DNA of 15,148 nt, from the NCBI GenBank assembly GCA_021796055.1, contig JAJYOS010000047.1:1-15148 (forward strand). Direction: 5' to 3'. The notes beneath the pieces are model-generated. The model searched no databases. It saw only the letters and a program-made list of their open reading frames with translations, and was not told where the DNA came from. Shown in pieces: positions 1 through 8,986 of this stretch. The stretch's first letter is position 1. Each line of letters starts with the position of its first letter. This DNA is from Bacteroidota bacterium. GTDB taxonomy: Bacteria; Bacteroidota; Kryptoniia; Kryptoniales; JAKASW01. A program made the translations under genes and the position numbers.

Positions 1-3000
1 GCCAGCCATTCAGAAGAAGGTCCATCGACCGATCGGGAGTCTTCACTTGCACTGCCCCAAGTGTATCGGTCCAAAATTTCGTCACCGCGCGGAAGACTGT
101 GTCCAGACCGATCGTCCGGTAGCGTGAAATCAAGGATTGTGCCTCCTCTGGCGTCGCTGCCTCACCGAGGAAAACCACGATTTCTGTCTGCTCGCCCGGG
201 CTGAGTTCAATCCGGGTTTGCATGGCACAACACGAATCGAGTCCTGCACCAGTCCGATTTGAGAGTGGCGCTCCTCCCTCGAGAGCGGCAGGACGATTGA
301 GCGTACCATTGCGTCCCAAGAATTCTTTCCTGTCACCGGTATAGCTCGTTTGGCGTCCGGCAAGATCGGCGAAAGCGACGCGATTCAGGAACTCCGACCT
401 CCATGGATTGCGCGCGAACATTGCCCCCGTCAACGGGTCAATCTGGGTCCAGACGAACGGAGCGGAAGCGTCACGCGAAGCAGCCAGCGCCCATTCACTG
501 TATGCCGTGATCGACAGCCGACGGTTTCTACGTGAATTGTTTTTGATTTTCAGTCGCGAGATCTTGATGGTATCATCGGGCGGCACATACTGGAGCAGTT
601 CGAGTGCTATCTCATGCGACGAGTGTTCAAAGCGACTGTAACCACGGCCGTGTCGTGCAACGTATTCCCCATCTTCTTCCCTGATTGGAAGAGCCGTCGG
701 GCACCACACCTCTCCGCTCTGGGCGTCCTGGATATAGAGGACTTCCCCCGGCTTATCGCCGACGGGATCATTCGACCACGGCGTGAGCTGATTCTCTTTG
801 CTGTTTAACGACCACGTATAGCCCGCACCCTCGGCTGACACCTGGAAACCAAATGTCGGGTTGGCGATAACATTGATCCATGGTGCCGGTGTACAATGTC
901 CATCTTTCAAAATTGTGACATATTCGCATCCGTCGGAAGCAAATCCGCCCAACCCATTTTGAAACTCCATCACTTGGGGCGTTGGGGCGGCTTCCCTTTT
1001 AACGTCCTCTCTTCGCACGGTGGTCAACTTGTCTTTAACCCAGTCTCTCGCGTTTAGAGGAAACAATACGCGCCGCTGTGGAAGAGCAGGCTCAAAATCC
1101 TCCAGGCTATTGAGTTGTTTGTAGAGACTACCGCGGCCACTGTGGAGCACAGCTCGCGCAACGCTCTGAAGCAACATCCGCACTTCAATTGAGACCAAAT
1201 CGGCGCGCACAACGAATATGGCGCCTTGTGAAGCCTTCCTCTCGGCCCGCGGCGTCAGCTGTGATTCGTTTGTCCGTAGGATAGTCTCCAGGGCACCCTG
1301 TAAATCCATCGTGTAGGAACTTGGTTGTTCATTCAGAATCACCAGATCGACGGCGAGCAACTTCATGCGCCAATACTCGTGTGCGCGCAGGAGCTGTCTG
1401 ACCATTTCCAAATCCTCCGCTCCATCAATTCGCACAAGAACGATCGGCAAATCACCGGAAATTCGTTGCGCCCACAGCGTTGATTGTCCACGCTCACTTC
1501 GTTTCAGGACTTCGGACGGGGGCCTAAGCGAGGGATTTGAATATAAAACGTGGCTGGCAAGAGTCTGGTAGAGGTGCGCTTCTTCAGCACCAATGCCGAG
1601 ATGATGGAGCTGGACCTGAGCTTGGGTCCACGCAAGAGTGACAACACGTTCAAATGCATTTGAGTCGCGATGCTTGTCCGCCAGGTCGAGCACCTCGCTG
1701 CGTGTTGGCGCGACCATTGTCCAGAAGGCGACGCGCACGGTAGTCCCCGGTGGAATCCGCATCCGGCAGCGAAGGCTGAAAATCGGATCGAGCACGGTCC
1801 CAACCGAACTGGAGAGCGGCCTGCCTTCCATAACGGAGATCGGTGTACGAATGTCGTGACCCCGTCCGAGAAAACGTGCGCGGTCGGTTTCATATTGGAC
1901 ATCGCCGACACTTTCACCTTCCATGACAGCAAGATGAGCCGCCCAGATTTCGGGTTCCTCGGGCGTCCGTCGCCGTCGTGTCGCAAGAAGAGTATTAACA
2001 TCAGATACGAACTCCGTCTGGACAAAGAGTTTCGAGAAGGAGGGATGAGTCCGGTCAGAGGCAGGGTGAGCCAATACCATTTCTGCGTAGGAAGTCAACT
2101 CGATCTCTCGGACCCGGATTCCAAGATTAGACACCGAGACACGTCGTACTTCGGCATCACTTTCTGGAGAGACAGCTACCTCAAGGGTTGTCGAAATCCT
2201 TCCATCGCGCCGGGCGATTTCGACGCGATCCTCGGAGAATTCCACATCGTAGCTGTCAGGCTCGATGCCGGTCGGCTGGTAACCTGCCGACCACACATCT
2301 CCGCTACGCATATCGCGCAGAAAGACGTATGAACCCCAGGAATCAGAAGTAACATCTTCGCGCCATCGTGTGACCGTCAGGTCTCGCCAGCGGCTGTATC
2401 CTGATCCCGCACCGGTGATCATAACTGCATAGTTGCCATTGGAGAGGATATGGGTTCGCGGAACGCGACTATGCGGAGAATGGAACCTTCTGTACGTCGG
2501 CGGTATCAGGTCGCGGACATTGACGGCCACATTCACTTCCTCGGCTCGCGGACGGGCTACCCCAGCATCACGAGGGGGCCGCTCCTGCAATAACAGCTCG
2601 GTCGCCTGGATGATCGGTTCGGCGTGAAAACGGGCGCACATTGCCCCGTCGTGAAGAGCATTGTCGATCGCGACCAGGGTCATTCCCTGATGGTGTGCCA
2701 TGAAGTTGCGGACGATGGCAACCGATTTGCCTTCAGGAAGACGCGACTGCGTATAGTCCAGTGCCTCATAAAATCCAAATCTTCCGGAGCCTCCTGCTTC
2801 AGCAAGACGACCATAGTTTTCAGCAGCCGCTTTCGGATCTATCATCGCAGCCAGCGCGGTTGCGTACGGGGCAATAACAGCATCTTCGCTGAGACCGCGT
2901 TTGAGACCTAAACCGGGAACTCCAAAGTTCGAGTATTGATACGTAAACTCAAGATCACACACATTGTATGCGGATTCTGAAACTCCCCAGGGCACCCCAA

Positions 3001-6000
3001 GTTCACTACCATACTCTATTTGTCGGCGGACAACTAACCGGTTTGTCTGTCCAAGCAGGCTCTCAGCAGGCAAACGCATCACCAGTGAAGGCATCAGGTA
3101 TTCGAACATTGATCCCGACCACGAAATCAATGCCGAACCGTGATCGACGGGGGTCATTGATCGCCCCAGATGAAACCAATTTCGGACCGGCACATCACCC
3201 TTTGCTATTGCGACAAAGCTCGCCAGTCGCGCCTCTGAGGCAAGCAGGTCGTAACAGTTGGCATCGAGATTGCCTTCGGCAACCCGGTACCCGATCGAGA
3301 GAAGTTGCCTCGTGGTATCAAACAGAAAACCAAAATCTGTTGCCGCAAACATTTTGATCGTCGCCTCCTCCAGCGACGCGAGACGTTGCTTGAGGGATTG
3401 GGCCAAGTCACCTGTTCGTTTGAAGGAGTCTATTAAAGCCTCCACCACCGCCAAGGAGCTGCCTTTGCTGCCTGCAGCGCGCAATCTTGTCCGTTGGGAT
3501 GTCAGAATCGAGACTGCGTCCTCACATCGGTGTGGTATATCTGAGAGTGCCGGGATCGAGCCGCCCAGGAAGCTGAAGATATCGTGATGAGCCATTTCCG
3601 GATCAGATTGCACCGCAGCCGCGAGACGGGCCCAGGGCTTCAACAATTCACAATCGAGCTCATGACTCTTGACGGATGCCCGCACTGCCTCGGCCCAGAA
3701 CAAGACGTCGGCCCCCCATTCGGAGTGCCCCCCCTTTCCATCCTCTTCGACCAATATGCGTGCACTGTCGGCAAGGGTGCTGGCATGGTGCGCGACTTCT
3801 CCCAGCTCGGTCACGACGGCGGCTGGGGCGTCGGGGACATCTCGGAGTGAGGCGGACAACGCGCGGAGTTCCTTTTCCAGCTGCTTTCTAATCACCGTCT
3901 GACTTGGATGATCGCTCGGAAGTCCACACAGGGATTCTTGGGTAAGAATGAGCTCATCCGCAATTCCCGCCATCCAATTCGAATCCACCAGAGGACGTGT
4001 GATCATCTCGGTACACGCGTTTCCAATGGCGATAAGATGTCCCGCTAGGTTCCCGCTGTCAACGGAGGAAATGTACTTTGGGTCGAGTGGACGAAGGTCT
4101 TTGGTATCGTACCAGTTGTAATAGTGCCCGCGGAAACGCTCCAGTCTGTTCATTTCTGTGAGGGTTATCTCTAACCGTTCTGCGGTCTCGTGCATACCCA
4201 GCCAGCCGAAATCATGCGCGGCGACCGTGGACAAAAGGTACAATCCAAGGTTTGTCGGAGAAGTCCGATGGGCGATCGTCGGCTTCGGACCTTCTTGAAA
4301 ATTGTCCGGGGGGAGCATGTGATCCTTCTCGGTAACAAACGTCTCAAAAAACCGCCAGGTGCGGCGAGCGATCAGCCGTAGCCGTTGTGCATCAACATCG
4401 GAGATCGGCTTCGGGGCGTCAAAAGCCTGCGGACGGCTTGTCCACTGTGCCACAATTGGTGATAGCACCCACAGAACCAGGAATGGAGCCGCCGTCAGCC
4501 ATGAGTGATGCGGCACAACGGCGACGATTATTCCCGCAGCAATCGAAAGGGCTACTCCGCCTGCCATCCGCCGGTAGAACCCACGGATATTGAGAGGGAG
4601 GCCGAACTTCGCCTGCGCGGCGGTCACCCATTCCAGCCTGTGTCGGTGACTGACGAAGAGACGGAACAGTGTACGAACGATAGCGTCAGCCATCAACCAT
4701 GCCTGGTGTGCAAGGAGGGCGATGTGAAAGCCAATCTGAGAGAGAGAGAGGAGCAAGTCCTTACCCACCGCACGCATATGACCTCGTTTCGAAATCTCCC
4801 GTCGCCGTGGAATAATGCCCGCGAAAAACGGCAGGAGCGGGGGCAAAGCTATTGTCGCAAGAATGAACCCAGTCCATATCTCTGCAGAAACGACAGGAAG
4901 TGTCCACCCTCCCAGCAATGCAAGAAACGCGGCTGCCGCCGACAGTGATCGACGAAGATTGTCGAGCATCTTCCAGCGGCCCGTCAAGGGGATCTTCCGA
5001 TGACGCGGCTCTCTGCTTGAGTCGCCCCCACGGCCAAGAATCCACGGAAGCAATTGCCAGTCGCCGCGTGCCCATCGATGTTGTCGGGCCGCGGCAACAT
5101 CATATCGGGAAGGAAATTCCTCCATAACCTCAATGTCGGAAACCAGTCCAGAGCCGGCAAAAATTCCTTCGATCAGATCGTGGCTCAGAATTGCGTTTTC
5201 GGGAACACGCCCCTGAAGAGCGGCTTCGAATAGATCCACATCGTAGATCCCTTTTCCGCTATAGGAGCCTTCTCCGAAGAGATCCTGATACACGTCGGAA
5301 ACGACAAAGGCGTATGGGTCTAATCCACCCGGCCCCGAGAAAATACGTTGGAAAAACGAACCTGCATGACCTGTCGGCAATGCTGGAGTTACTCGCGGCT
5401 GAAGTACTGCATATCCATCGATCACGCGGCCGGTTTGAGCATCAATGGTCGGTCGATTCAGCGGGTGGGCCATTTTCCCCACAAGACGCCTTGCAGCTCT
5501 ACGCGGGAGCAGGGTATCGGCATCAAGGGTGATCACATAATGAACGCCGGATGGAACGCGAGAGGAGGCAAGAGCCCGATGGTCCCTGGTGGTTAGGAAG
5601 CTGGTATCGGTCGCACCTCGCAGCAATCGATTCAACTCGTGCAATTTGCCGCGTTTCCGTTCCCACCCCATCCATTTCCCTTCTCCCTCATTCCACAATC
5701 GTCTCCGATGAAGAAGAAAGAATCGCTCGGTGACCGTCGCCGTTTCGTACCGATTGTTCAAGCGCGCAATACCTTCAACCGCAATGCTGAGTAGTACGTC
5801 GTCCCCTTCCGCACTCTCCGTTGCCGAGTCCCTCCAGTCTGAAAGAAGTGCAAAGCGCAGATCGCCATCCTGATTTGCCAGATAATGAACTTCGAGACGC
5901 TCGATCTGTTCTTCAATCTCCTCACGCGTCGTCAAGATAGTTGGCACGACGATCATGGTACGCAGGCTCGAAGGCACACCGCCTTGAAGGTCCAATCCCG

Positions 6001-7420
6001 GTAGCGCCTTCGGGCCGAACCGCCTCATAATCCAACGATTCACCAACGCCACGGCGACATCCGATAACGGGATGACTGCAAGAAGCGTGAGAAGCAATAG
6101 ATCGTATCCGGTCACACCATCTTTCGCAACGCCGAACAGCGGCAAAACAAGCATGAATCCGCTGACGAATGCGATTGTCAGGAGATACCCCCGCATTCCT
6201 GCACCTGCTACAGCCCGATCAAACCGAGATCTGAGAGGAATGCGAAACTCCAATTGCTTTTCAAGGGAGAGACGGCCCTTCGAGATAAGGTAATACCCTG
6301 GATCTTTCTTCCGACCGTTCTGTTCATCGCCTACAGCGTCTTGTGCCTGCTGGCTTGCGCTTTCGGCGACTTCGATTTCAGTGTGCGGTGAACCTCTGGC
6401 GAGCTCTTCAATTGCGTGACGGTAGCTGTCCCGGGTCCGGAAATCCATTGCCGCAAAAATGCTATTTGCCCGCAAGACTTCATCGACGAGACTCACGCTT
6501 TCGAAAAACTTTTTCCAGTCGATGGAAGACATGAGACGCATGCTCGTGATAACGTTTCGGACTGTGACGCTCATCGCGCCCTGGAACTGATGTTCTTCGA
6601 TGACGATCTTCTCAGACGTAGTTCCCTGCGCTGCCAAACGCTTATCCAACCAGCGAAGCGCGGGTGTAACTGCCGGATCCTGATCTCGCAATCGTTGGAC
6701 GAGTTGTGCCGCGAATGCCGTCGGCACACGCATTCCAGCAAACCGCTGGAGCGCTACATCAGGCGGTTCGGCGTCAGTAATACTCACTCCGAGCAGTCGG
6801 TCGGCTACGCTGTTTGCCTCCTGACGCTCAATGAGGCTAGTAACAATACGCTGGGCCGACCTGCGCAAATTCTCAACGAGTACGATACTTAGCGTGACCG
6901 CCACCGCCCAAAGTTCTCCGATAGTTAGCGGTTGGATTCGCTGGTAAGCACGCACAAATCGTCTCAGTGCCTCCAAATCGAACCGGCTGTCCGTGTGTGC
7001 GACAAATGCCCACGCTATCCCGAACACGCGTGGATAACCTTCGAGCGGGCCTTCCGCAAGTTTGGGGAGCTGACGATAGTAGCCCTCCGGGAGGTCGTCA
7101 CGAATTCTGCGAATCTGCTCATCCACAATGTGAAAATTATCAACCAACCATTCCGCCGCGGGCATGATGACTTGTTCTTCGCTAATGGCCTTCGCGATGG
7201 TTCGATAAGCGTGGACCAATACCCGGCCGTTATCTTTCAAGCGCACTGTCAACGGTCGACCCGCTCCGGGTTCCGCCGTAACGCGTTGAGCGGCAGCAAG
7301 GCTCTCAGCATGCTGCTCGAGCCGCTCGACGCTGAAAAGCTCACTTCGAATTGGCTCTTCTGTTTCTTGGGGGAACTTCCGCCGCCAATTCCCGAATACC
7401 AGAAAAATGGGACGCTTCAC
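1..7420 (-). CDS. ndvB: Cyclic beta-1,2-glucan synthase (NdvB/ChvB type), 3' end outside window
   Basis: This is one uninterrupted frame of 2473 codons running off the left edge. The enzyme polymerises UDP-glucose into beta-1,2-glucan in the inner membrane and cyclises it. The N-terminal block contains the family signatures DEQIRRIRDDLPEGYYRQLP and GYPRVFGIAWAFVAHTDSR. The GT84 transferase follows, with LDADTLLPR (D633, D635) and a QxRW motif, QHRWARGDW (R782, W783), flanked by about six hydrophobic segments. The glucoamylase-like domain has PPDNFQE and HRTSPTNLGLYLLS (H1051), and later MAHHQGM (M1574). Two carbohydrate-binding-type repeats lead to LGAVQVKTPDRSMDLLLNGW at the edge, where GH94 begins; the GH94 catalytic part is not visible. 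Checkpoints at 5524, 5074, 4270, 2701 and 58 all fall in the same frame. The GTG at 7420 is the first possible start: an in-frame TAG lies at 7436-7438, and GGAG sits 8 nt upstream. Family members usually have about 2800 residues, so a few hundred are missing. The gene follows grpE by about 110 bp on the same strand. Confidence 0.95.
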   Translation of the reverse strand, partial: MKRPIFLVFGNWRRKFPQETEEPIRSELFSVERLEQHAESLAAAQRVTAEPGAGRPLTVRLKDNGRVLVHAYRTIAKAISEEQVIMPAAEWLVDNFHIVDEQIRRIRDDLPEGYYRQLPKLAEGPLEGYPRVFGIAWAFVAHTDSRFDLEALRRFVRAYQRIQPLTIGELWAVAVTLSIVLVENLRRSAQRIVTSLIERQEANSVADRLLGVSITDAEPPDVALQRFAGMRVPTAFAAQLVQRLRDQDPAVTPALRWLDKRLAAQGTTSEKIVIEEHQFQGAMSVTVRNVITSMRLMSSIDWKKFFESVSLVDEVLRANSIFAAMDFRTRDSYRHAIEELARGSPHTEIEVAESASQQAQDAVGDEQNGRKKDPGYYLISKGRLSLEKQLEFRIPLRSRFDRAVAGAGMRGYLLTIAFVSGFMLVLPLFGVAKDGVTGYDLLLLTLLAVIPLSDVAVALVNRWIMRRFGPKALPGLDLQGGVPSSLRTMIVVPTILTTREEIEEQIERLEVHYLANQDGDLRFALLSDWRDSATESAEGDDVLLSIAVEGIARLNNRYETATVTERFFLLHRRRLWNEGEGKWMGWERKRGKLHELNRLLRGATDTSFLTTRDHRALASSRVPSGVHYVITLDADTLLPRRAARRLVGKMAHPLNRPTIDAQTGRVIDGYAVLQPRVTPALPTGHAGSFFQRIFSGPGGLDPYAFVVSDVYQDLFGEGSYSGKGIYDVDLFEAALQGRVPENAILSHDLIEGIFAGSGLVSDIEVMEEFPSRYDVAAARQHRWARGDWQLLPWILGRGGDSSREPRHRKIPLTGRWKMLDNLRRSLSAAAAFLALLGGWTLPVVSAEIWTGFILATIALPPLLPFFAGIIPRRREISKRGHMRAVGKDLLLSLSQIGFHIALLAHQAWLMADAIVRTLFRLFVSHRHRLEWVTAAQAKFGLPLNIRGFYRRMAGGVALSIAAGIIVAVVPHHSWLTAAPFLVLWVLSPIVAQWTSRPQAFDAPKPISDVDAQRLRLIARRTWRFFETFVTEKDHMLPPDNFQEGPKPTIAHRTSPTNLGLYLLSTVAAHDFGWLGMHETAERLEITLTEMNRLERFRGHYYNWYDTKDLRPLDPKYISSVDSGNLAGHLIAIGNACTEMITRPLVDSNWMAGIADELILTQESLCGLPSDHPSQTVIRKQLEKELRALSASLRDVPDAPAAVVTELGEVAHHASTLADSARILVEEDGKGGHSEWGADVLFWAEAVRASVKSHELDCELLKPWARLAAAVQSDPEMAHHDIFSFLGGSIPALSDIPHRCEDAVSILTSQRTRLRAAGSKGSSLAVVEALIDSFKRTGDLAQSLKQRLASLEEATIKMFAATDFGFLFDTTRQLLSIGYRVAEGNLDANCYDLLASEARLASFVAIAKGDVPVRNWFHLGRSMTPVDHGSALISWSGSMFEYLMPSLVMRLPAESLLGQTNRLVVRRQIEYGSELGVPWGVSESAYNVCDLEFTYQYSNFGVPGLGLKRGLSEDAVIAPYATALAAMIDPKAAAENYGRLAEAGGSGRFGFYEALDYTQSRLPEGKSVAIVRNFMAHHQGMTLVAIDNALHDGAMCARFHAEPIIQATELLLQERPPRDAGVARPRAEEVNVAVNVRDLIPPTYRRFHSPHSRVPRTHILSNGNYAVMITGAGSGYSRWRDLTVTRWREDVTSDSWGSYVFLRDMRSGDVWSAGYQPTGIEPDSYDVEFSEDRVEIARRDGRISTTLEVAVSPESDAEVRRVSVSNLGIRVREIELTSYAEMVLAHPASDRTHPSFSKLFVQTEFVSDVNTLLATRRRRTPEEPEIWAAHLAVMEGESVGDVQYETDRARFLGRGHDIRTPISVMEGRPLSSSVGTVLDPIFSLRCRMRIPPGTTVRVAFWTMVAPTRSEVLDLADKHRDSNAFERVVTLAWTQAQVQLHHLGIGAEEAHLYQTLASHVLYSNPSLRPPSEVLKRSERGQSTLWAQRISGDLPIVLVRIDGAEDLEMVRQLLRAHEYWRMKLLAVDLVILNEQPSSYTMDLQGALETILRTNESQLTPRAERKASQGAIFVVRADLVSIEVRMLLQSVARAVLHSGRGSLYKQLNSLEDFEPALPQRRVLFPLNARDWVKDKLTTVRREDVKREAAPTPQVMEFQNGLGGFASDGCEYVTILKDGHCTPAPWINVIANPTFGFQVSAEGAGYTWSLNSKENQLTPWSNDPVGDKPGEVLYIQDAQSGEVWCPTALPIREEDGEYVARHGRGYSRFEHSSHEIALELLQYVPPDDTIKISRLKIKNNSRRNRRLSITAYSEWALAASRDASAPFVWTQIDPLTGAMFARNPWRSEFLNRVAFADLAGRQTSYTGDRKEFLGRNGTLNRPAALEGGAPLSNRTGAGLDSCCAMQTRIELSPGEQTEIVVFLGEAATPEEAQSLISRYRTIGLDTVFRAVTKFWTDTLGAVQVKTPDRSMDLLLNGW

Positions 7421-7477
7421 TGCAGACTCTCCACCCTAAGAACGCGCAGACGTGTCCCGACACTGCAAATCCTCAAG

Positions 7478-7483
7478 ATTATA
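7478..7483 (-). promoter_or_regulatory. Possible -10 hexamer (TATAAT) upstream of ndvB
   Basis: The minus strand reads a perfect TATAAT between the grpE stop and the ndvB GTG, 57 bp upstream of the start. No good -35 box is seen at the usual 16-18 bp spacing, so this is only suggestive. The rest of the 109-bp gap shows no clear terminator hairpin, and ndvB could equally be read through from grpE. Confidence 0.2.
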
Positions 7484-7529
7484 CTGCCGCTACGTAGATT
7501 CTTCCGGACGCTATTGTACAGCACATTTC

Positions 7530-8027
7530 TCATCCGGCGACCCGCACCTGCGCCGTGCGCAGCAGTTCGTTGTTCCAGAGATAGCCGCGGCGGAGCTCAT
7601 CGACAACTGTTCCGGGTTCAACGTCTTCACGTTCCACCATCGCCACGGCTTCGTGCAGATTATGGTCGAACGGTGTGCCGAAACTCTCGAAAGCGACGAC
7701 TCCGTGCGTATCCAGGAGAACAAGAAGCTTCTGGTGGATGATACGCACGCCCCGAACAAAGGGTCCCTCATCGCCGCCTGCCCACCGCATTGCGTTCTCC
7801 AAATCATCGATGATGCTGAGGAGTGGAAGTATGATTTCGCGTTTGCCTTCCCCGGCAAACTTGCGGCCGTCACGCTCCCTCCGACGGCGATAATTGTTGA
7901 AGTCTGCGAGCGTGCGGAGATTTCGGTCACGCTCGTTCATCAGCTCTTCCTGCAGTCTCCGGATTTCTCCCGCCCAATCAGCCGGCGGCAGAATGTTTTG
8001 TTCGTCCTCGCGTATTTGTATTTCCAT
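7530..8027 (-). CDS. grpE: GrpE, nucleotide exchange factor of the DnaK chaperone
   Basis: A 165-aa cytosolic cochaperone that releases ADP from DnaK (Hsp70). The order of the family is intact. A charged N-terminal helix (about 18-45) leads into LADFNNYRRRRERD (40-53), followed by the dimerisation helices with LPLLSIIDDLENAM (67-80) and GVRIIHQKLL (93-102). The C-terminal beta domain has FGTPFDHNLHEAVA (116-129) and GTVVDELRRGYLWNNELL (139-156), ending in AQVRVA. The protein is shorter than E. coli GrpE (197 aa) because the disordered N-terminus is reduced. The ATG has GAGGT 5 nt upstream. It begins 18 bp after the end of the reductase remnant and precedes ndvB. No dnaK or dnaJ is in the window, so this may be an extra stress-cluster copy rather than the housekeeping one; that is inference. 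Confidence 0.93.
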   Translation of the reverse strand: MEIQIREDEQNILPPADWAGEIRRLQEELMNERDRNLRTLADFNNYRRRRERDGRKFAGEGKREIILPLLSIIDDLENAMRWAGGDEGPFVRGVRIIHQKLLVLLDTHGVVAFESFGTPFDHNLHEAVAMVEREDVEPGTVVDELRRGYLWNNELLRTAQVRVAG

Positions 8028-8045
8028 GCTACACCTCTTTTTCAG

Positions 8046-8357
8046 TTACTCAACTGACTTTCGCAGGCTGTTTGCCGAGGTTCTCTCCGGTAGACAATCC
8101 GATACGGGATAGTCGGTACATCCCTCTTTACCCGGGGAATAAAACGAAGCGGCGTCAAGGTCTTTTGAGAGCGGCCAGCCGTTAACGAATCTTTCGACGA
8201 GGTCGGGGTTACAAATAGATGACCCGCCGAGTGCGATCAGGGCCGCGAGTCCGCCTTCCAGTTCGCTTTCGGCGCGCTCAAGTGTATATCCGCCGCTGAG
8301 AAGAATAGCGCCCTGGGACCTTTCTTTGTAGGGGCTCAGTAGCTTTGCGTTATTCAT
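8046..8357 (-). pseudogene. C-terminal fragment of an Old Yellow Enzyme-type alkene reductase (NemA-like)
   Basis: The 103-residue reading frame matches only the last quarter of an FMN-dependent ene-reductase (families are about 360 aa). It has GGYTLERAE (22-30), GLAALIALGGSSICNPDLVE (36-55, corresponding to the phosphate-binding ADLVAFGRPFIANPDL region), NGWPLS, and FYSPGKEGCTDYP (72-84, normally FY..G.EGYTDYP). The barrel half with the active-site His/Asn pair and catalytic Tyr is absent, so reductase activity is not expected. The usual GRPF has become GGSS and GYTDYP has become GCTDYP, which suggests relaxed selection. A 19-residue non-family tail follows. GGAGG lies 10 nt before the ATG, so a short peptide could still be made. 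It sits directly upstream of grpE. Confidence 0.72.
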
Positions 8358-8384
8358 CGTGCATTTCCCTCCACAAAATCAGTG

Positions 8385-8400
8385 CGGATTTAGTAATCCG
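8385..8400. repeat. Short inverted repeat upstream of the reductase fragment
   Basis: CGGATT and AATCCG form a 6-bp perfect stem around a TAGT loop. It lies 27 bp upstream of the start of the reductase remnant. No T-run follows on either strand, so it is not a convincing terminator. It could be an operator half-site pair or chance. Confidence 0.25.
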
Positions 8401-8447
8401 GTCATAACGTCTCGAACGACACAGCGAGAACACTCTTAATCGAGTCC

Positions 8448-8672
8448 TCAAACAACCTTGAATCGCGATGCCGCGTTTTCAGTATGCTCGATCTGCGCCA
8501 GTTGCATTTCATCCATTGCCTGTTTTCTGATCTCTGCGAGAAGCTTCTTGTAGCCCCAATTCTCACACATTTAAGAACGCACCTTGTACTGGTTGATGGC
8601 GGTTAACTGTTCGGCCAGGAGCTGGCTAAGTACTGCGAGTACCTTGTCATTGCCTACATAGCGTCCCTACAT
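8448..8672 (-). pseudogene. bfr: Bacterioferritin remnant with in-frame stops
   Basis: Read on the minus strand in one frame, this gives GRYVGNDKVLAVLSQLL, then AEQLTAINQYKVRS, a TAA stop (8571-8573), and MCENWGYKKLLAEIRKQA followed by MDEMQ. This is the first and second helix of bacterioferritin: GN.KV...LN.LL..ELTAINQY, then MCENWGY, then DEM.HA. In active proteins the Glu of ELTAINQY and the E/H of DEMKHA bind the di-iron centre. Here the first has become AEQL and DEM is followed by QLAQ rather than KHA. A second stop (TAG, 8667-8669) follows the ATG at 8672. The frame ends after about 75 codons against about 155 for the family, and the tail after DEMQ no longer matches. It is clearly non-functional as a ferritin. 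No other gene explains the stretch. Confidence 0.72.
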
Positions 8673-8708
8673 CTTCTTTAGACTGCACTTTCGTACATCG
8701 CGGCTATA

Positions 8709-8783
8709 TTACGGTTTCTTATTGAAAAGCATCTGGTCCAACAACACACAAAGACCGGCGGCAAGCACGACCGTAAGCCACAT
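8709..8783 (-). CDS. Hydrophobic 24-residue ORF, possibly a remnant
   Basis: ATG to TAA encodes MWLTVVLAAGLCVLLDQMLF followed by NKKP, essentially one membrane segment with a basic tail. It lies in the same frame as the 41-aa membrane ORF upstream, separated by its TGA and six codons, and has no good Shine-Dalgarno. It could be a mini membrane protein, or the second half of a two-TM protein split by a nonsense mutation. I do not recognise a family. Confidence 0.3.
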   Translation of the reverse strand: MWLTVVLAAGLCVLLDQMLFNKKP

Positions 8784-8801
8784 TAAACCGGGGCCGCCCG
8801 T

Positions 8802-8927
8802 TCACTGACTCCTATTCAGCCCGCCGTCTGGCTCTACCTTTCCGAGAGCCAGGCCACCGAAAAGGAGTACAAGCGCTGCGACCACTACGAAAAGGACCGC
8901 TATCCTTCTGTTCTTTTTCTTATTCAT
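8802..8927 (-). CDS. Small single-TM membrane protein, 41 aa
   Basis: The ORF begins MNKKKNRRIAVLFVVVAALV. It has a strongly basic N-terminus (KKKNRR), one hydrophobic helix (about 9-28) and a short polar tail GKVEPDGGLNRSQ. This is typical of an inner-membrane micropeptide with the basic end in the cytoplasm. A strong AAAGGAGG lies 10 nt before the ATG, the best evidence that it is translated. It follows the histidine kinase by about 60 bp on the same strand with no terminator visible between them, so co-transcription is plausible. No family is recognised. Confidence 0.55.
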   Translation of the reverse strand: MNKKKNRRIAVLFVVVAALVLLFGGLALGKVEPDGGLNRSQ

Positions 8928-8986
8928 CTATAGCCAGCCTCCTTTGAGTCTGATAGTTGTATGCTGTTCCCGATAGCACTGCACGC

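Noticed and set aside
1670..2332. 220-codon open frame on the plus strand
   Set aside because: It lies wholly antisense to the glucan synthase, whose minus-strand frame carries family motifs throughout; no ribosome site and no recognisable protein pattern. The same holds for the other plus-strand frames between 350 and 7420, including 6932-7741.
7452..8057. 201-codon open frame on the plus strand opposite grpE
   Set aside because: The minus strand encodes an unmistakable GrpE with a good ribosome site; the plus frame is a mirror of its codon bias.
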